From: Panacagrimonas sp041635265 | GTDB taxonomy: Bacteria; Pseudomonadota; Gammaproteobacteria; Nevskiales; Nevskiaceae | DNA: 34,187 nucleotides | Reading direction: 5' to 3' | NCBI GenBank assembly: GCA_041635265.1 | Contig: JBFJJV010000017.1 | Span: 1 to 34,187 of the forward strand | Notes under the pieces: generated by a model | Database searches by the model: none | What the model saw: the letters and a program-made list of their open reading frames with translations, nothing else | What the model was told of the DNA's origin: nothing | Shown: positions 26,068 to 33,746 of the stretch, piece after piece | Layout: each line of letters opens with the position of its first letter | Position numbering within the stretch: position 1 is the stretch's first letter | Made by a program: the position numbers and the translations under genes

Positions 26068-26687
26068 GTTGGCGTCCCCTGATGGCTGCTCTGATGTTAA
26101 TGGCTGGATGCGATTCCACCAGCGCTGATAGCCAGGCCCTGCCGCGCGGGGTACCAGCCAACACCGAGAAGGCTATCTTTGCGGGCGGCTGCTTCTGGTG
26201 CACTGAATCTGATTTCGAAAAAGTACCTGGTGTGATCAGCGCCGTGTCGGGATTTACCGGCGGGCACACGGAAAACGTACGCTATGAGGATACGCACGAT
26301 GGTTCCACCGGGCATACCGAGGCGGTAGAGATCCTGTTTGACCCCGATCAGGTCAGCTATGCACAGCTGGCGGAAAAATTCTTCCGAAATCATGACCCAC
26401 TAGATGCTAAAGGTCAGTTTTGCGATCGCGGTAGTCAGTACCGACCGGGTATTTTTTTCCTCGATGCGGAACAGGAGAAGATCGCTCTCGCCGCCAAGAA
26501 GAAGGCGTCGCAACTGTTGGGCCGGCCTCTTGCCACGGAAATCACCAAGGCGGGGAAGTTCTGGAAAGCTGAGCGCTACCATCAGGACTACTACAAGAAA
26601 AATGCCCTGCGTTACAACTACTACCGCAAAGCCTGCGGGCGCGACAATCGGATTGAAGCGATCTGGAGATCTGTTCCAGAGGGATAG
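26064..26687 (+). CDS. msrA: Peptide-methionine (S)-S-oxide reductase with lipoprotein signal
   Basis: A 207-residue MsrA that reduces the S-epimer of methionine sulfoxide. The catalytic GCFWC (Cys43 nucleophile) and the family segments GFTGGHTENVRYEDTHDGSTGH and FFRNHDP are present. The N-terminus is a short signal with a lipobox-like LMAGC and Cys16, followed by Asp, which in Escherichia coli would retain the protein in the inner membrane. A Ser/Asp/Ala-rich spacer leads to the catalytic domain. ATG overlaps the msrB stop (ATGA), so both enzymes should be made together and repair both sulfoxide epimers outside the cytoplasm. The electron donor in the periplasm is not encoded here. Confidence 0.9.
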   Translation: MSWRPLMAALMLMAGCDSTSADSQALPRGVPANTEKAIFAGGCFWCTESDFEKVPGVISAVSGFTGGHTENVRYEDTHDGSTGHTEAVEILFDPDQVSYAQLAEKFFRNHDPLDAKGQFCDRGSQYRPGIFFLDAEQEKIALAAKKKASQLLGRPLATEITKAGKFWKAERYHQDYYKKNALRYNYYRKACGRDNRIEAIWRSVPEG

Positions 26688-26737
26688 TTGATTCGCCGGA
26701 ATTTGGTAGGTCTCGGCCGCTCGGCAGTCAGTTTCGA

Positions 26738-26896
26738 GTGTTAGAGTGCTACAGATCTCGCCATCACGAGGTGTTTCTTGGTCTGGACATGGCGTTTCAC
26801 ATCGTGCGTAGCGCCGGACGCGGCTACACAGATTCGGGCAAGCTCCGGCTCGGGTCCAATGGGCGATTTACTCTGGAAGTCACCCCTGAGAGCTGA
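26738..26896 (+). CDS. Possible small protein, 52 residues (unrecognised)
   Basis: In the 260-bp gap after msrA one frame is open for about 70 codons and ends at TGA 26894-26896. A GTG at 26738 or an ATG at 26789 could start it. The product has a basic, glycine-containing middle (VRSAGRGYTDSGKLRLGSNG) and a strand-like ending FTLEVTPES. No clear ribosome site precedes either start and I recognise no family. It may be the remnant of a longer gene or chance. Confidence 0.2.
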   Translation: MLECYRSRHHEVFLGLDMAFHIVRSAGRGYTDSGKLRLGSNGRFTLEVTPES

Positions 26897-26947
26897 CTTT
26901 GGGTAAGATTCGTATCACATTGATTTTGATGATCTTAGGGGCGTAGC

Positions 26948-28336
26948 TTGAATCGAGAGAGTGCATCTCAGGCCAGTGCAATCCAAGGCGTGCTTTACGC
27001 GCTCACCGTTGCGGGGGATCTTGCGCTGATTGCGGCGCTGGTCGGGGAACCGTTTAGCTTGCCATATCAGCTGCTCGCAATTATCAGCGCCGCACTGAGC
27101 TTCATCATGCTTCGCCATAACGATTTGCTCACGCCCTGGTTACCAGGGCGGCAGGGTTCGGTTGGTACGCGAATCTACTGGACCTGGGTCACCATCGTCG
27201 GAACCCTGCTGTTACTCGGGTATGCCACCCAGTATTCCGAGTATTTTTCGCGGCGTGTCTTGTTGGCCTGGTTTATTACTGCGCCGTTTGCCCTGCTGAT
27301 CGTCCATAAAATTGCCGTAGTGATCGCTCAGCGATTTTTGCCGCAATCTGTCCGCCGCCGTACTGCTGTGATCGTGTTTGTGAACGACTCGGCACGCAAT
27401 TTATCGTCGAATTTAAGAAAGTCACGCGCATTTGAACTCGTCGGATTTTTTGAAGACCGTGAAATGGAGCGTATCGGTGGATCGCTGGAGTCGGTTTCCT
27501 ATATGGGCAAGGCCCGCAACGTAGGGCAATACGTCAAGGATCATAATATTGATGTGGTGTTTGTCGTGCTCCCTGACGACGGCGGACGGCGCGCCTTGAA
27601 CGTGCTCGATGACCTGGGCGATACCACGGCTTCGGTTTATTACGTGCCCGACTTTCTGATTATCAATTTGTTCGGAGCCCAGGTGCGCGAAATCGAGGGC
27701 ATTACGGTCCTCGAAGTCGCTGAAACCCCGTTTTACGGCGCGGACGGCGTTCTCAAGCAATTATTTGACTTTGCGTTTTCACTAGGCGTCCTCATATTCC
27801 TGTCACCCTTGCTGCTTTTGATTGCCTTGATCGTGAAGCTGACCTCGAAGGGGCCAGTGATTTTTTCGCAACGACGCTATGGCCTGAACGGCCAGCGGTT
27901 TTCAGTCTATAAATTCCGTTCCATGTACGTCGGTGAGGTTAACCCGAACTCTGATACGCAGCAGGCAACCAAAGAGGACCCCAGAATTACGCCGATCGGG
28001 CGCTTCATCCGCCGCACCTCCATCGATGAATTGCCCCAGTTTTTCAATGTGCTCAAGGGCGAAATGAGTGTGGTTGGTCCGCGACCTCACACGGTTGCGC
28101 ATAACGAGTATTACCGCAAAGCGGTTAAAAGATACATGGTGCGCCACAAGGTTAAGCCGGGCCTGACCGGTTGGGCTCAGGTCAATGGTTTGCGCGGTGA
28201 GACGGCCCAACTCGAACGCATGGAGGAGCGAATCCGGCATGACCTCGAGTACATCAAGAATTGGTCGCCTCTGTTTGATCTCAAAATCATTCTGATGACG
28301 ATCGTCATGGTCTTCAGGGATAAGAACGCCTATTAA
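26948..28336 (+). CDS. Undecaprenyl-phosphate sugar phosphotransferase (exopolysaccharide initiation)
   Basis: A 462-residue polyprenyl glycosylphosphotransferase of the WcaJ/EpsB type. The N-terminal half has four membrane helices (roughly residues 15-35, 38-56, 75-97 and 108-128) and a Rossmann-like CoA-binding-3 region around 135-245. A further membrane helix (about 270-292) leads into the cytoplasmic sugar transferase domain with YKFRSM, RRTSIDELPQ, VGPRPH and KPGLTGWAQV, ending in the typical DKNAY. It transfers a hexose-1-phosphate to undecaprenyl phosphate. TTG 26948 is used; AGGGG (26937-26941) sits six bases upstream. The sugar (glucose or galactose) cannot be deduced. Only one further plausible export gene follows, so the rest of the pathway must lie elsewhere. 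Confidence 0.9.
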   Translation: MNRESASQASAIQGVLYALTVAGDLALIAALVGEPFSLPYQLLAIISAALSFIMLRHNDLLTPWLPGRQGSVGTRIYWTWVTIVGTLLLLGYATQYSEYFSRRVLLAWFITAPFALLIVHKIAVVIAQRFLPQSVRRRTAVIVFVNDSARNLSSNLRKSRAFELVGFFEDREMERIGGSLESVSYMGKARNVGQYVKDHNIDVVFVVLPDDGGRRALNVLDDLGDTTASVYYVPDFLIINLFGAQVREIEGITVLEVAETPFYGADGVLKQLFDFAFSLGVLIFLSPLLLLIALIVKLTSKGPVIFSQRRYGLNGQRFSVYKFRSMYVGEVNPNSDTQQATKEDPRITPIGRFIRRTSIDELPQFFNVLKGEMSVVGPRPHTVAHNEYYRKAVKRYMVRHKVKPGLTGWAQVNGLRGETAQLERMEERIRHDLEYIKNWSPLFDLKIILMTIVMVFRDKNAY

Positions 28337-28383
28337 TGTTCTTGCACGGATCGAATACTGGAACAAAGCTGGGGAACATAGGC

Positions 28384-29589
28384 ATGAATATTTTCACTTC
28401 AAGACAGATTCGCCTTGCCTTGGGCACAGTCGCGGTCTGTAGCTTGGCCTGGGGGACGGCGCAGGCCGCCCTCGAGGCGACACCCTATGTATCCTATCGG
28501 GTGCTCTACGACGACAATGTTTTGCGGCACCGCGATGAGGCTGAAGCGGCCGCACAGTCGGGGAACGGGAGCTCTCAGTTGGAGGACACGATCCAGACCT
28601 ATGCTGCCGGCCTGGAACTGGACTACACATTCGGCAATCAGCGTCTGTTTATGGAAGGGAGCGCAGATACACGCAGATACTCAGAGTTCAGCATCCTCGA
28701 TTTCGACGGCAATGAATTCAAGGGTGGCTTCGAGTGGAAATTGGGTTCCAATCTCAACGGAGATATTCTGGCTGAGCGCACACGCGATCTGCGCGATTTC
28801 TCCAATTTTTCCACCGGGATTCAGCGCAGCATTGAAACCAGGACCGACCAGAGTGCCGGGCTGAAGTTCAAGTTTCTGAGGGTTTACGAGGTGTATTCCA
28901 GGTTCGCGCGGCACGAGACCGAAAACTCTCTGACGCTGTCTCAGCGCGAAGATTATGAGGAAGATCTCCTTACGTTCGGTGTCAGCTATGTGGGTCGCAC
29001 GGGGCTCAACATTGGCCTGGAATCAAAATTTGCCGACGGTGAATATGTGGAGCGTGTGCCGCGCGAAGAATATGATCAACGTACTTATCAGCTGGTCGTT
29101 GGTTGGGTGCCGAGCCCGATATCCAAATTTGGTCTGAGCATCGGCAGTACCGAGCGCGACAATGAAGCCGCCAATCAGGGTGATTTCTCAGGTGCGACCG
29201 GCGCATTGAGTTATGACCGAACTATTTCTCCCAAAAGCGGATTTGGCCTGTCGATCAAGCGCGACGTCAGCAGTGTTGACCAGGAAAATCAGAATTTTGC
29301 AGTCGTTACCGGCGCCACGCTGACGTTGTTCTGGAATCCCGTGCCCAAGGTTTCAACTAATCTGTTCTACGTCAATCAGCAGGAGGACTATCGCGGCCAA
29401 CCAGCGGGGGTGCAAGGGCGCGAGGATGACTATCAGATCGCCGGAGTCAAGATGGACTATGAGGTGGGACGTTATTTCGTGCTCAGTCCTGATCTGGGGT
29501 TCGAGGATCGAAGTTCAAATCTGCCGAGCCAGGAATACGATAGTTTCAGGGTCGGACTGACGCTGCGCGCGCAATATCCCATTCGCTGA
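28384..29589 (+). CDS. Outer-membrane beta-barrel protein, exopolysaccharide-operon type
   Basis: A 401-residue secreted protein with a clear signal peptide (about residues 1-25, ending near GTAQA). The rest alternates polar and hydrophobic residues in amphipathic strands with many aromatic ends, closing with LTLRAQYPIR, as expected for an outer-membrane barrel. It resembles the BBP2_2/EpsL-like barrels found next to sugar phosphotransferases in exopolysaccharide clusters, which fits its position 47 bp after one. ATG 28384 is preferred over the open frame from 28336 because it starts the signal peptide and has GGGGAA upstream (28371-28376). Its role in polymer export is inferred from context only. 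Confidence 0.75.
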   Translation: MNIFTSRQIRLALGTVAVCSLAWGTAQAALEATPYVSYRVLYDDNVLRHRDEAEAAAQSGNGSSQLEDTIQTYAAGLELDYTFGNQRLFMEGSADTRRYSEFSILDFDGNEFKGGFEWKLGSNLNGDILAERTRDLRDFSNFSTGIQRSIETRTDQSAGLKFKFLRVYEVYSRFARHETENSLTLSQREDYEEDLLTFGVSYVGRTGLNIGLESKFADGEYVERVPREEYDQRTYQLVVGWVPSPISKFGLSIGSTERDNEAANQGDFSGATGALSYDRTISPKSGFGLSIKRDVSSVDQENQNFAVVTGATLTLFWNPVPKVSTNLFYVNQQEDYRGQPAGVQGREDDYQIAGVKMDYEVGRYFVLSPDLGFEDRSSNLPSQEYDSFRVGLTLRAQYPIR

Positions 29590-29614
29590 CGAACGCCGAG
29601 GCGGGCATCCTGAC

Positions 29615-30103
29615 TTAATTGGCGTCCTGATCGAACTCCAGGCCGGAGAGTATGGTCAAGAAACTGCCACGAGACTGGGCCCACTCCTGACTGGGAATGG
29701 CCAGATAGAACAGCCGGTAGTGGCCCTGATGCCGGGTCACCATTTGCAGCACATGGCGTTGTGCTCTGCCTGCGCGACGCGGCTCAACAAAAACACGGAT
29801 GAGTCCAGACCAGTTTTTGCCCTTTATGGGGAATTGTTCATGGGTTGTTTCGTAGTCGGCACCAATGGCGGCGATCATCCCGGCCGTTTTGCTGATCTGC
29901 CTGAGCGACGGTCTGGCCTGAATAGGAATCAGGGCTTCTGCCAGCGACGCACCGCTGTGGCTGGTGATCATGAAGTTCGGGTTTGCAAGCGACCAGCCTG
30001 CCGGCGCATCGAATGAGTATTTGTGCTCCACATTGGCAAAGCGCCTCGCCTCCGATGCGGTGGAAACCGAAGCCAGCAGGATTACGCTGATGATGTGCCG
30101 CAT
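29615..30103 (-). CDS. Secreted protein of unknown function, PsbP/DUF1795-like appearance
   Basis: A 162-residue protein with a short signal peptide (MRHIISVILLASVSTASEA). The mature part begins YSFDAPAGWSLANP, the pattern seen at the start of PsbP-like and DcrB-like periplasmic domains, and ends with a helix and FLTILSGLEF, also typical of that fold. The similarity is my impression from pattern, not an established match. It follows the 144-residue gene on the same strand after 11 bp, and faces the beta-barrel gene convergently with 25 bp between. No catalytic motif is visible. Confidence 0.65.
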   Translation of the reverse strand: MRHIISVILLASVSTASEARRFANVEHKYSFDAPAGWSLANPNFMITSHSGASLAEALIPIQARPSLRQISKTAGMIAAIGADYETTHEQFPIKGKNWSGLIRVFVEPRRAGRAQRHVLQMVTRHQGHYRLFYLAIPSQEWAQSRGSFLTILSGLEFDQDAN

Positions 30104-30114
30104 CTGCGCTCTGG

Positions 30115-30549
30115 CTACTCGCCAGATTTCTGAGGGTCGGGATCAGCGCCGCCCGATTCGTCCTCGGCTGCTATCCGCTTGGGTTTCGGCGCGGGCGGCC
30201 GTCCGATCGCCTTGAGTTCCATGGGTAGCGTCCACTCGCTGAGATCCATGCCGCTGGCCAGCATTTCCTTGACCAGCTTCTCCAGCGGTTTCTGGCTGCC
30301 CCGTGTTGCCTGGACACTGCCTGGCCGTGATACCAGGGCCGGGAACTGATCCAGAAATCGCGCGCGGTCGGTAAGCAGGTTGGCCGTTGGCATCTTCGAC
30401 TGTGCCCATTTTCTGGCCTGCTGGAAGTCCTGAATATCCACGATGACGGCGCCGTTGCCATCCATGATGATGGTGGCGATGTTGCCCTGACGGATGATAC
30501 GACCGCGCTGGGTGGCAGATTCAAACAGAGTGCGCGGTTGAGTCGCCAC
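30115..30549 (-). CDS. Conserved-looking hypothetical cytoplasmic protein
   Basis: A 144-residue protein with no signal peptide or membrane helix. The first half looks like a small alpha/beta domain (GRIIRQGNIATIIMDGNGAVIVDIQDF). The middle is helical, and the last 30 residues are proline-, lysine- and acid-rich and probably disordered. The GTG start at 30549 has AAAGGCG a few bases upstream. It pairs with the secreted 162-residue gene downstream and lies 97 bp after the glycosyltransferase gene on the same strand. I do not recognise a family and propose no function. Confidence 0.6.
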   Translation of the reverse strand: MATQPRTLFESATQRGRIIRQGNIATIIMDGNGAVIVDIQDFQQARKWAQSKMPTANLLTDRARFLDQFPALVSRPGSVQATRGSQKPLEKLVKEMLASGMDLSEWTLPMELKAIGRPPAPKPKRIAAEDESGGADPDPQKSGE

Positions 30550-30646
30550 GGTTCGCCTTTAAAAGTGAGGGGAAAGCCAGAGCCTGAGAGCGCCAATGAG
30601 GCCGCGTGTTGTCACGCGCGCATTGCCTGCTCCGATCTCAATCGAG

Positions 30647-31792
30647 CTACTTGCTGATCAGCCCCGCGCGCTCCAGCAAATTGGTCGCCTTACGACGCGG
30701 AACTGGCATCAGGAGCATCCTCGGCGCACGAAATTTTACCAGCAGGCGGTAGAGCAGCGAGTAACTCACGACGAATAGTACGGTGAACGAGCCAAGTATG
30801 AGGCTGGAGTCCCAAAACAGAACGGCGGGTACCGCGCACATGAGACCGAGGGTCCAGACGTACACCGAGGCCAGCGAATTCAGAATCACGCGGTCTTTCT
30901 GATGGGCCGCAACATAGGGGCGGACCAGTCTGCGAAAGATCAGGTGGTGAAGGTGCAGGGCGTCTGCCTCGCTCCAGGACGTCTGCTGTTTGAACTCGCG
31001 GCGATAGGATGAAAATAAGGTGTCCCAGATCGGATACGCCATGAGCAGGCAGCAGAACCATGGAGAGACTTCAGGGTTGCGAGCCACCAGCAGCACAGAA
31101 ATTTCGCCCAGTGCGAAGCCGATAAAATAAGCACCGCAATCTCCCAGAAAAACTCGGCCAAATGGGAAATTCCAGACAAGGAAGCCCAGTAGGGCACCGC
31201 AGAAGATCAGGGACAGGCTCTGGATCATCTCATCGCCCACGATGCTGGCAACGATGAAAATCGCGGCGAAGCAGATCACGCTATAGAACGAGGACAAACC
31301 GTTGAAGCCGTCAATAATGTTGACTGAGTGCGCGACGCCGCCCACCGCGAAGGCGGTGAACAACAGGGCAACCCAGGTGTATCCCAGCGCCCAGTCGAAA
31401 CCTGGTAAATCGACCGCCACAAGCTTGCCGTCGATCAGGAACCAGGCGAGCCATGCGGAGACAAACGTGGCAAACAGCCGCACTCTGGCTCCCATGTTTT
31501 CGAACATGTCTTCGCTCAGTCCGGCAAACACGGCGGGGAGCGCGCATGCGAGCAGCAGCAGGGCTGTTTCACGCTCAGGCAGATCAATGGCGAAAACCAC
31601 CGTCAGGCAAACAGTGATGAAGACGGGGACGCCACCCAGGCGCGGTGCCCAGTGGCGGTGCATGCGTTGGATGCCATTTTCGCGATCAGCGAGAATGCCG
31701 AAATATAGGCAGCTCCTGAAGGTCAGCCAGGTGAACGCTGCCGCAGCGAGGGCGCTGGCGATCAGGTACAAGGCGCCGTTACTCAAGGACAT
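30647..31792 (-). CDS. WecA/MraY-like polyprenyl-phosphate glycosylphosphotransferase
   Basis: A 381-residue polytopic membrane protein of the glycosyltransferase 4 (MraY/WecA) family, which links a sugar-1-phosphate to undecaprenyl phosphate. Visible signatures are HWAPRLGGVP after the first helix, NIIDGFNGLSS, FLGDCGAYF and the cytoplasmic HLHHLIFRRL. The usual Asp-Asp pair is Glu-Asp here (LSEDMFEN), a variant I believe occurs in part of the family. About ten or eleven helices can be counted. ATG 31792 has only a distant purine-rich stretch in front. It could start O-antigen, teichuronic-type or exopolysaccharide synthesis; no other glycosyltransferase is adjacent, so the product is unknown. 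Confidence 0.87.
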   Translation of the reverse strand: MSLSNGALYLIASALAAAAFTWLTFRSCLYFGILADRENGIQRMHRHWAPRLGGVPVFITVCLTVVFAIDLPERETALLLLACALPAVFAGLSEDMFENMGARVRLFATFVSAWLAWFLIDGKLVAVDLPGFDWALGYTWVALLFTAFAVGGVAHSVNIIDGFNGLSSFYSVICFAAIFIVASIVGDEMIQSLSLIFCGALLGFLVWNFPFGRVFLGDCGAYFIGFALGEISVLLVARNPEVSPWFCCLLMAYPIWDTLFSSYRREFKQQTSWSEADALHLHHLIFRRLVRPYVAAHQKDRVILNSLASVYVWTLGLMCAVPAVLFWDSSLILGSFTVLFVVSYSLLYRLLVKFRAPRMLLMPVPRRKATNLLERAGLISK

Positions 31793-32203
31793 GAAGGCGT
31801 CTTGCTCTTTCCAGCGGAGTCAGAGATAAGGTCCCCAATATCAGACATTTAGTCGATGCTCATTGTGCATTTTCCTCGCCCGCGCGCGCTGTCGCGACTG
31901 TTGGGCTGACAAGGAAAGGTGCTGACAGCTGTACATCATGCAGGCATCCCCCTGATATGCCAAGTGCTGGCCTATAAAAAGTGGGCAGCGCAGCGACTGC
32001 CCGGACAACAGGACCGTCGTGGGATAATGGTAGGCCCTGTCTGCTTGCGGCTGTCCAAGTTGGATTTTTCCGCTGCTGGGCCAATAATTAGAGTAGTACT
32101 CAGATTAACGCTCCGACAGCTTGAATCTTGGCGTCATGCAATCAGATGGCTGCCCATCGGCACCAGCCTATATTGAATCGCCGGAGCAAAAATACCGAAA
32201 TCG
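31793..32203. other. 411-bp non-coding gap between divergent membrane-protein genes
   Basis: Short open frames occur on both strands (for example 31919-32176 plus, 31860-32084 minus), but their products have no protein-like pattern or good starts. A perfect GGGCAG/CTGCCC stem with an eight-base loop lies at 31983-32002, without a T-run. One plausible plus-strand promoter is listed separately; I found no convincing minus-strand promoter for the glycosyltransferase. Confidence 0.5.
32060..32088 (+). promoter_or_regulatory. Candidate sigma-70 promoter upstream of the ZIP-like gene
   Basis: TTGGAT (32060-32065) and AATAAT (32083-32088) are separated by 17 bp. The -10 matches five of six consensus bases, the -35 three of six. 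Transcription would start near 32096, about 108 nt before ATG 32204. Confidence 0.35.
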
Positions 32204-33721
32204 ATGACATTCCTGCCGCTTCTGGCCACTATTCTTGCCCTGATGTGCGGGCCCTTGCTATATGGCCTGGCCGTACGCCGCCCGGCCTTCCTCTCGTTTT
32301 TGGACGGGTTTGTTCTGGTCAGTATTGCCGGACTGATTCTGCTGGAAGTGCTGCCAAGCGCGTACGAGGCGGGCGGGATATGGACTTTTGTCTTCCTCGC
32401 GCTAGGCGCACTGGGTCCCAGCCTCATCGAGCGAACGTTGTATCAGGCGCGGCGCGAAGCGCACCTGGCCACACTGGGTCTGGCCGTGATCGGACTGATT
32501 CTCCATAGCGTGGCCGATGGTGCGGCGATGACACCGGAAGTGGATCCGCACGAGCTGCACGGTCATGGGCGTGAGGCACTGGCCATCGCCATTATTGTGC
32601 ACAGCGTGCCCTTGGGGCTGGTGGTCTGGTGGGTGATGGCCCCGGCCTTTGGCCGCCTGTGGCCGGCTTTGACGCTGCTGCTCATGAGCTTGGCAACCCT
32701 GTGCGGTTATCTGTTCGGATTGGAATTGAGTCAGTGGCTTGGCGAAAAAGCGTTTGCCTGCTTTGAATCGCTGGTGGCTGGCTCTGTGCTCCATGTTGTT
32801 TTCGGCCGCCCGCATCTGGAAGAGGACTCGGTTCACCGAATGGCACCACCGCCCTGGGAGGGCTTGGGAAGCCTGGCTGCGCTTTTGGGTCTGTATGCCC
32901 TGAACCGCGTCGATCCGCACGGGGCAGCCGTCGTACCTGCGCTGGAAAAATTTTATCTGATGATGTCGGGGGCGGCACCGTCCCTTCTCTTGGCTCTTCT
33001 GGCCGTGAGCCTACTGCGCAAGCATCACGGGACCAAGAGACGCTGGGAGCAGTGGGCGCCGCCGCTTCTTGCAGCCTCGGTGTTATGGCCGCTACTGGGT
33101 TGGGAACTCGCGACGATCTATCTGGTCGCAGTGGGCCTGATGAACTTCATCCTGCATTTTTCTGTGTCCGAATTATCTTCTCCAGCTACGCAGGTACAAC
33201 GGCAACCCGATGCGCACTCATATTTTTCGGCATTGATGAAAACAGTGAACGCCAGTGCGCCCTGGCTTCTGTTCGGGAGCTGCATCAGCTTACTGGCACA
33301 GCAAATCGACTTTCCGGGCAGTTTGGATGCCGCCTCAAACATGGCGCTGATCGCACTGGTCGCTGCTGCCTCCTTTGCGGTACGTATTCACCCGCTTGCA
33401 GCTGCCCTGATTGCCCTGGCCATCATCGGCAACGGCAATGATCTGAGTGTTGCCTTGGCGCTGCTGCTTGCCGCCGCGGGCAGCAGAACCGATTCCCTGA
33501 AAACCCGGCTAATGCGGCTCGGTTATGCGATTGCCTTTGCGCTGATATTCAGCCAGCTTGCGCCTACTCAGCTCGCCTCCTGGGTCCCTTCCACCTCAGG
33601 CTTCGTCGCCAGCCAATCGTTGTTGCTGCTGGCCGCCCTCATGCTGCTGTCCCTGGTCAACCGGGGTAGCCGTGCCTGGTTGTCCGAAGTCATGGGTGAT
33701 CATGGAACGCACGCGCACTGA
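32204..33721 (+). CDS. Polytopic membrane protein with ZIP-transporter-like N-terminal half
   Basis: A 505-residue protein with about 13-15 hydrophobic segments and no signal peptide. In the first 210 residues, HSVADG (101-106), HSVPLG (133-138) and ESLVAGSVLHVVFG sit where ZIP metal transporters have HNxxDG in helix 4, HExPHE in helix 5 and AGxxLY in helix 6. The His and Asp positions are kept, but the partner Asn and Glu are replaced. A histidine-containing loop (DPHELHGHGREA) separates helices 4 and 5. The second half (about 245-500) is another bundle of hydrophobic helices that I cannot place. A metal-ion transporter or sensor is possible. It stands alone after a 411-bp gap, followed 25 bp later by an AI-2E family gene. 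The ribosome site before ATG 32204 is weak. Confidence 0.7.
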   Translation: MTFLPLLATILALMCGPLLYGLAVRRPAFLSFLDGFVLVSIAGLILLEVLPSAYEAGGIWTFVFLALGALGPSLIERTLYQARREAHLATLGLAVIGLILHSVADGAAMTPEVDPHELHGHGREALAIAIIVHSVPLGLVVWWVMAPAFGRLWPALTLLLMSLATLCGYLFGLELSQWLGEKAFACFESLVAGSVLHVVFGRPHLEEDSVHRMAPPPWEGLGSLAALLGLYALNRVDPHGAAVVPALEKFYLMMSGAAPSLLLALLAVSLLRKHHGTKRRWEQWAPPLLAASVLWPLLGWELATIYLVAVGLMNFILHFSVSELSSPATQVQRQPDAHSYFSALMKTVNASAPWLLFGSCISLLAQQIDFPGSLDAASNMALIALVAAASFAVRIHPLAAALIALAIIGNGNDLSVALALLLAAAGSRTDSLKTRLMRLGYAIAFALIFSQLAPTQLASWVPSTSGFVASQSLLLLAALMLLSLVNRGSRAWLSEVMGDHGTHAH

Positions 33722-33746
33722 AACTGCACGCTATGCTCCGAGCACT

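Noticed and set aside
30603..30618. Perfect CGCGTG/CACGCG stem with TTGT loop after the WecA-like gene
   Set aside because: No T-run follows on either strand, so I do not call a terminator; it may be an operator or chance.
31919..32176. Open frame of 85 codons in the 411-bp gap
   Set aside because: No convincing ribosome site, irregular composition and no recognisable pattern; an opposing frame of similar size exists, as expected by chance in GC-rich DNA.
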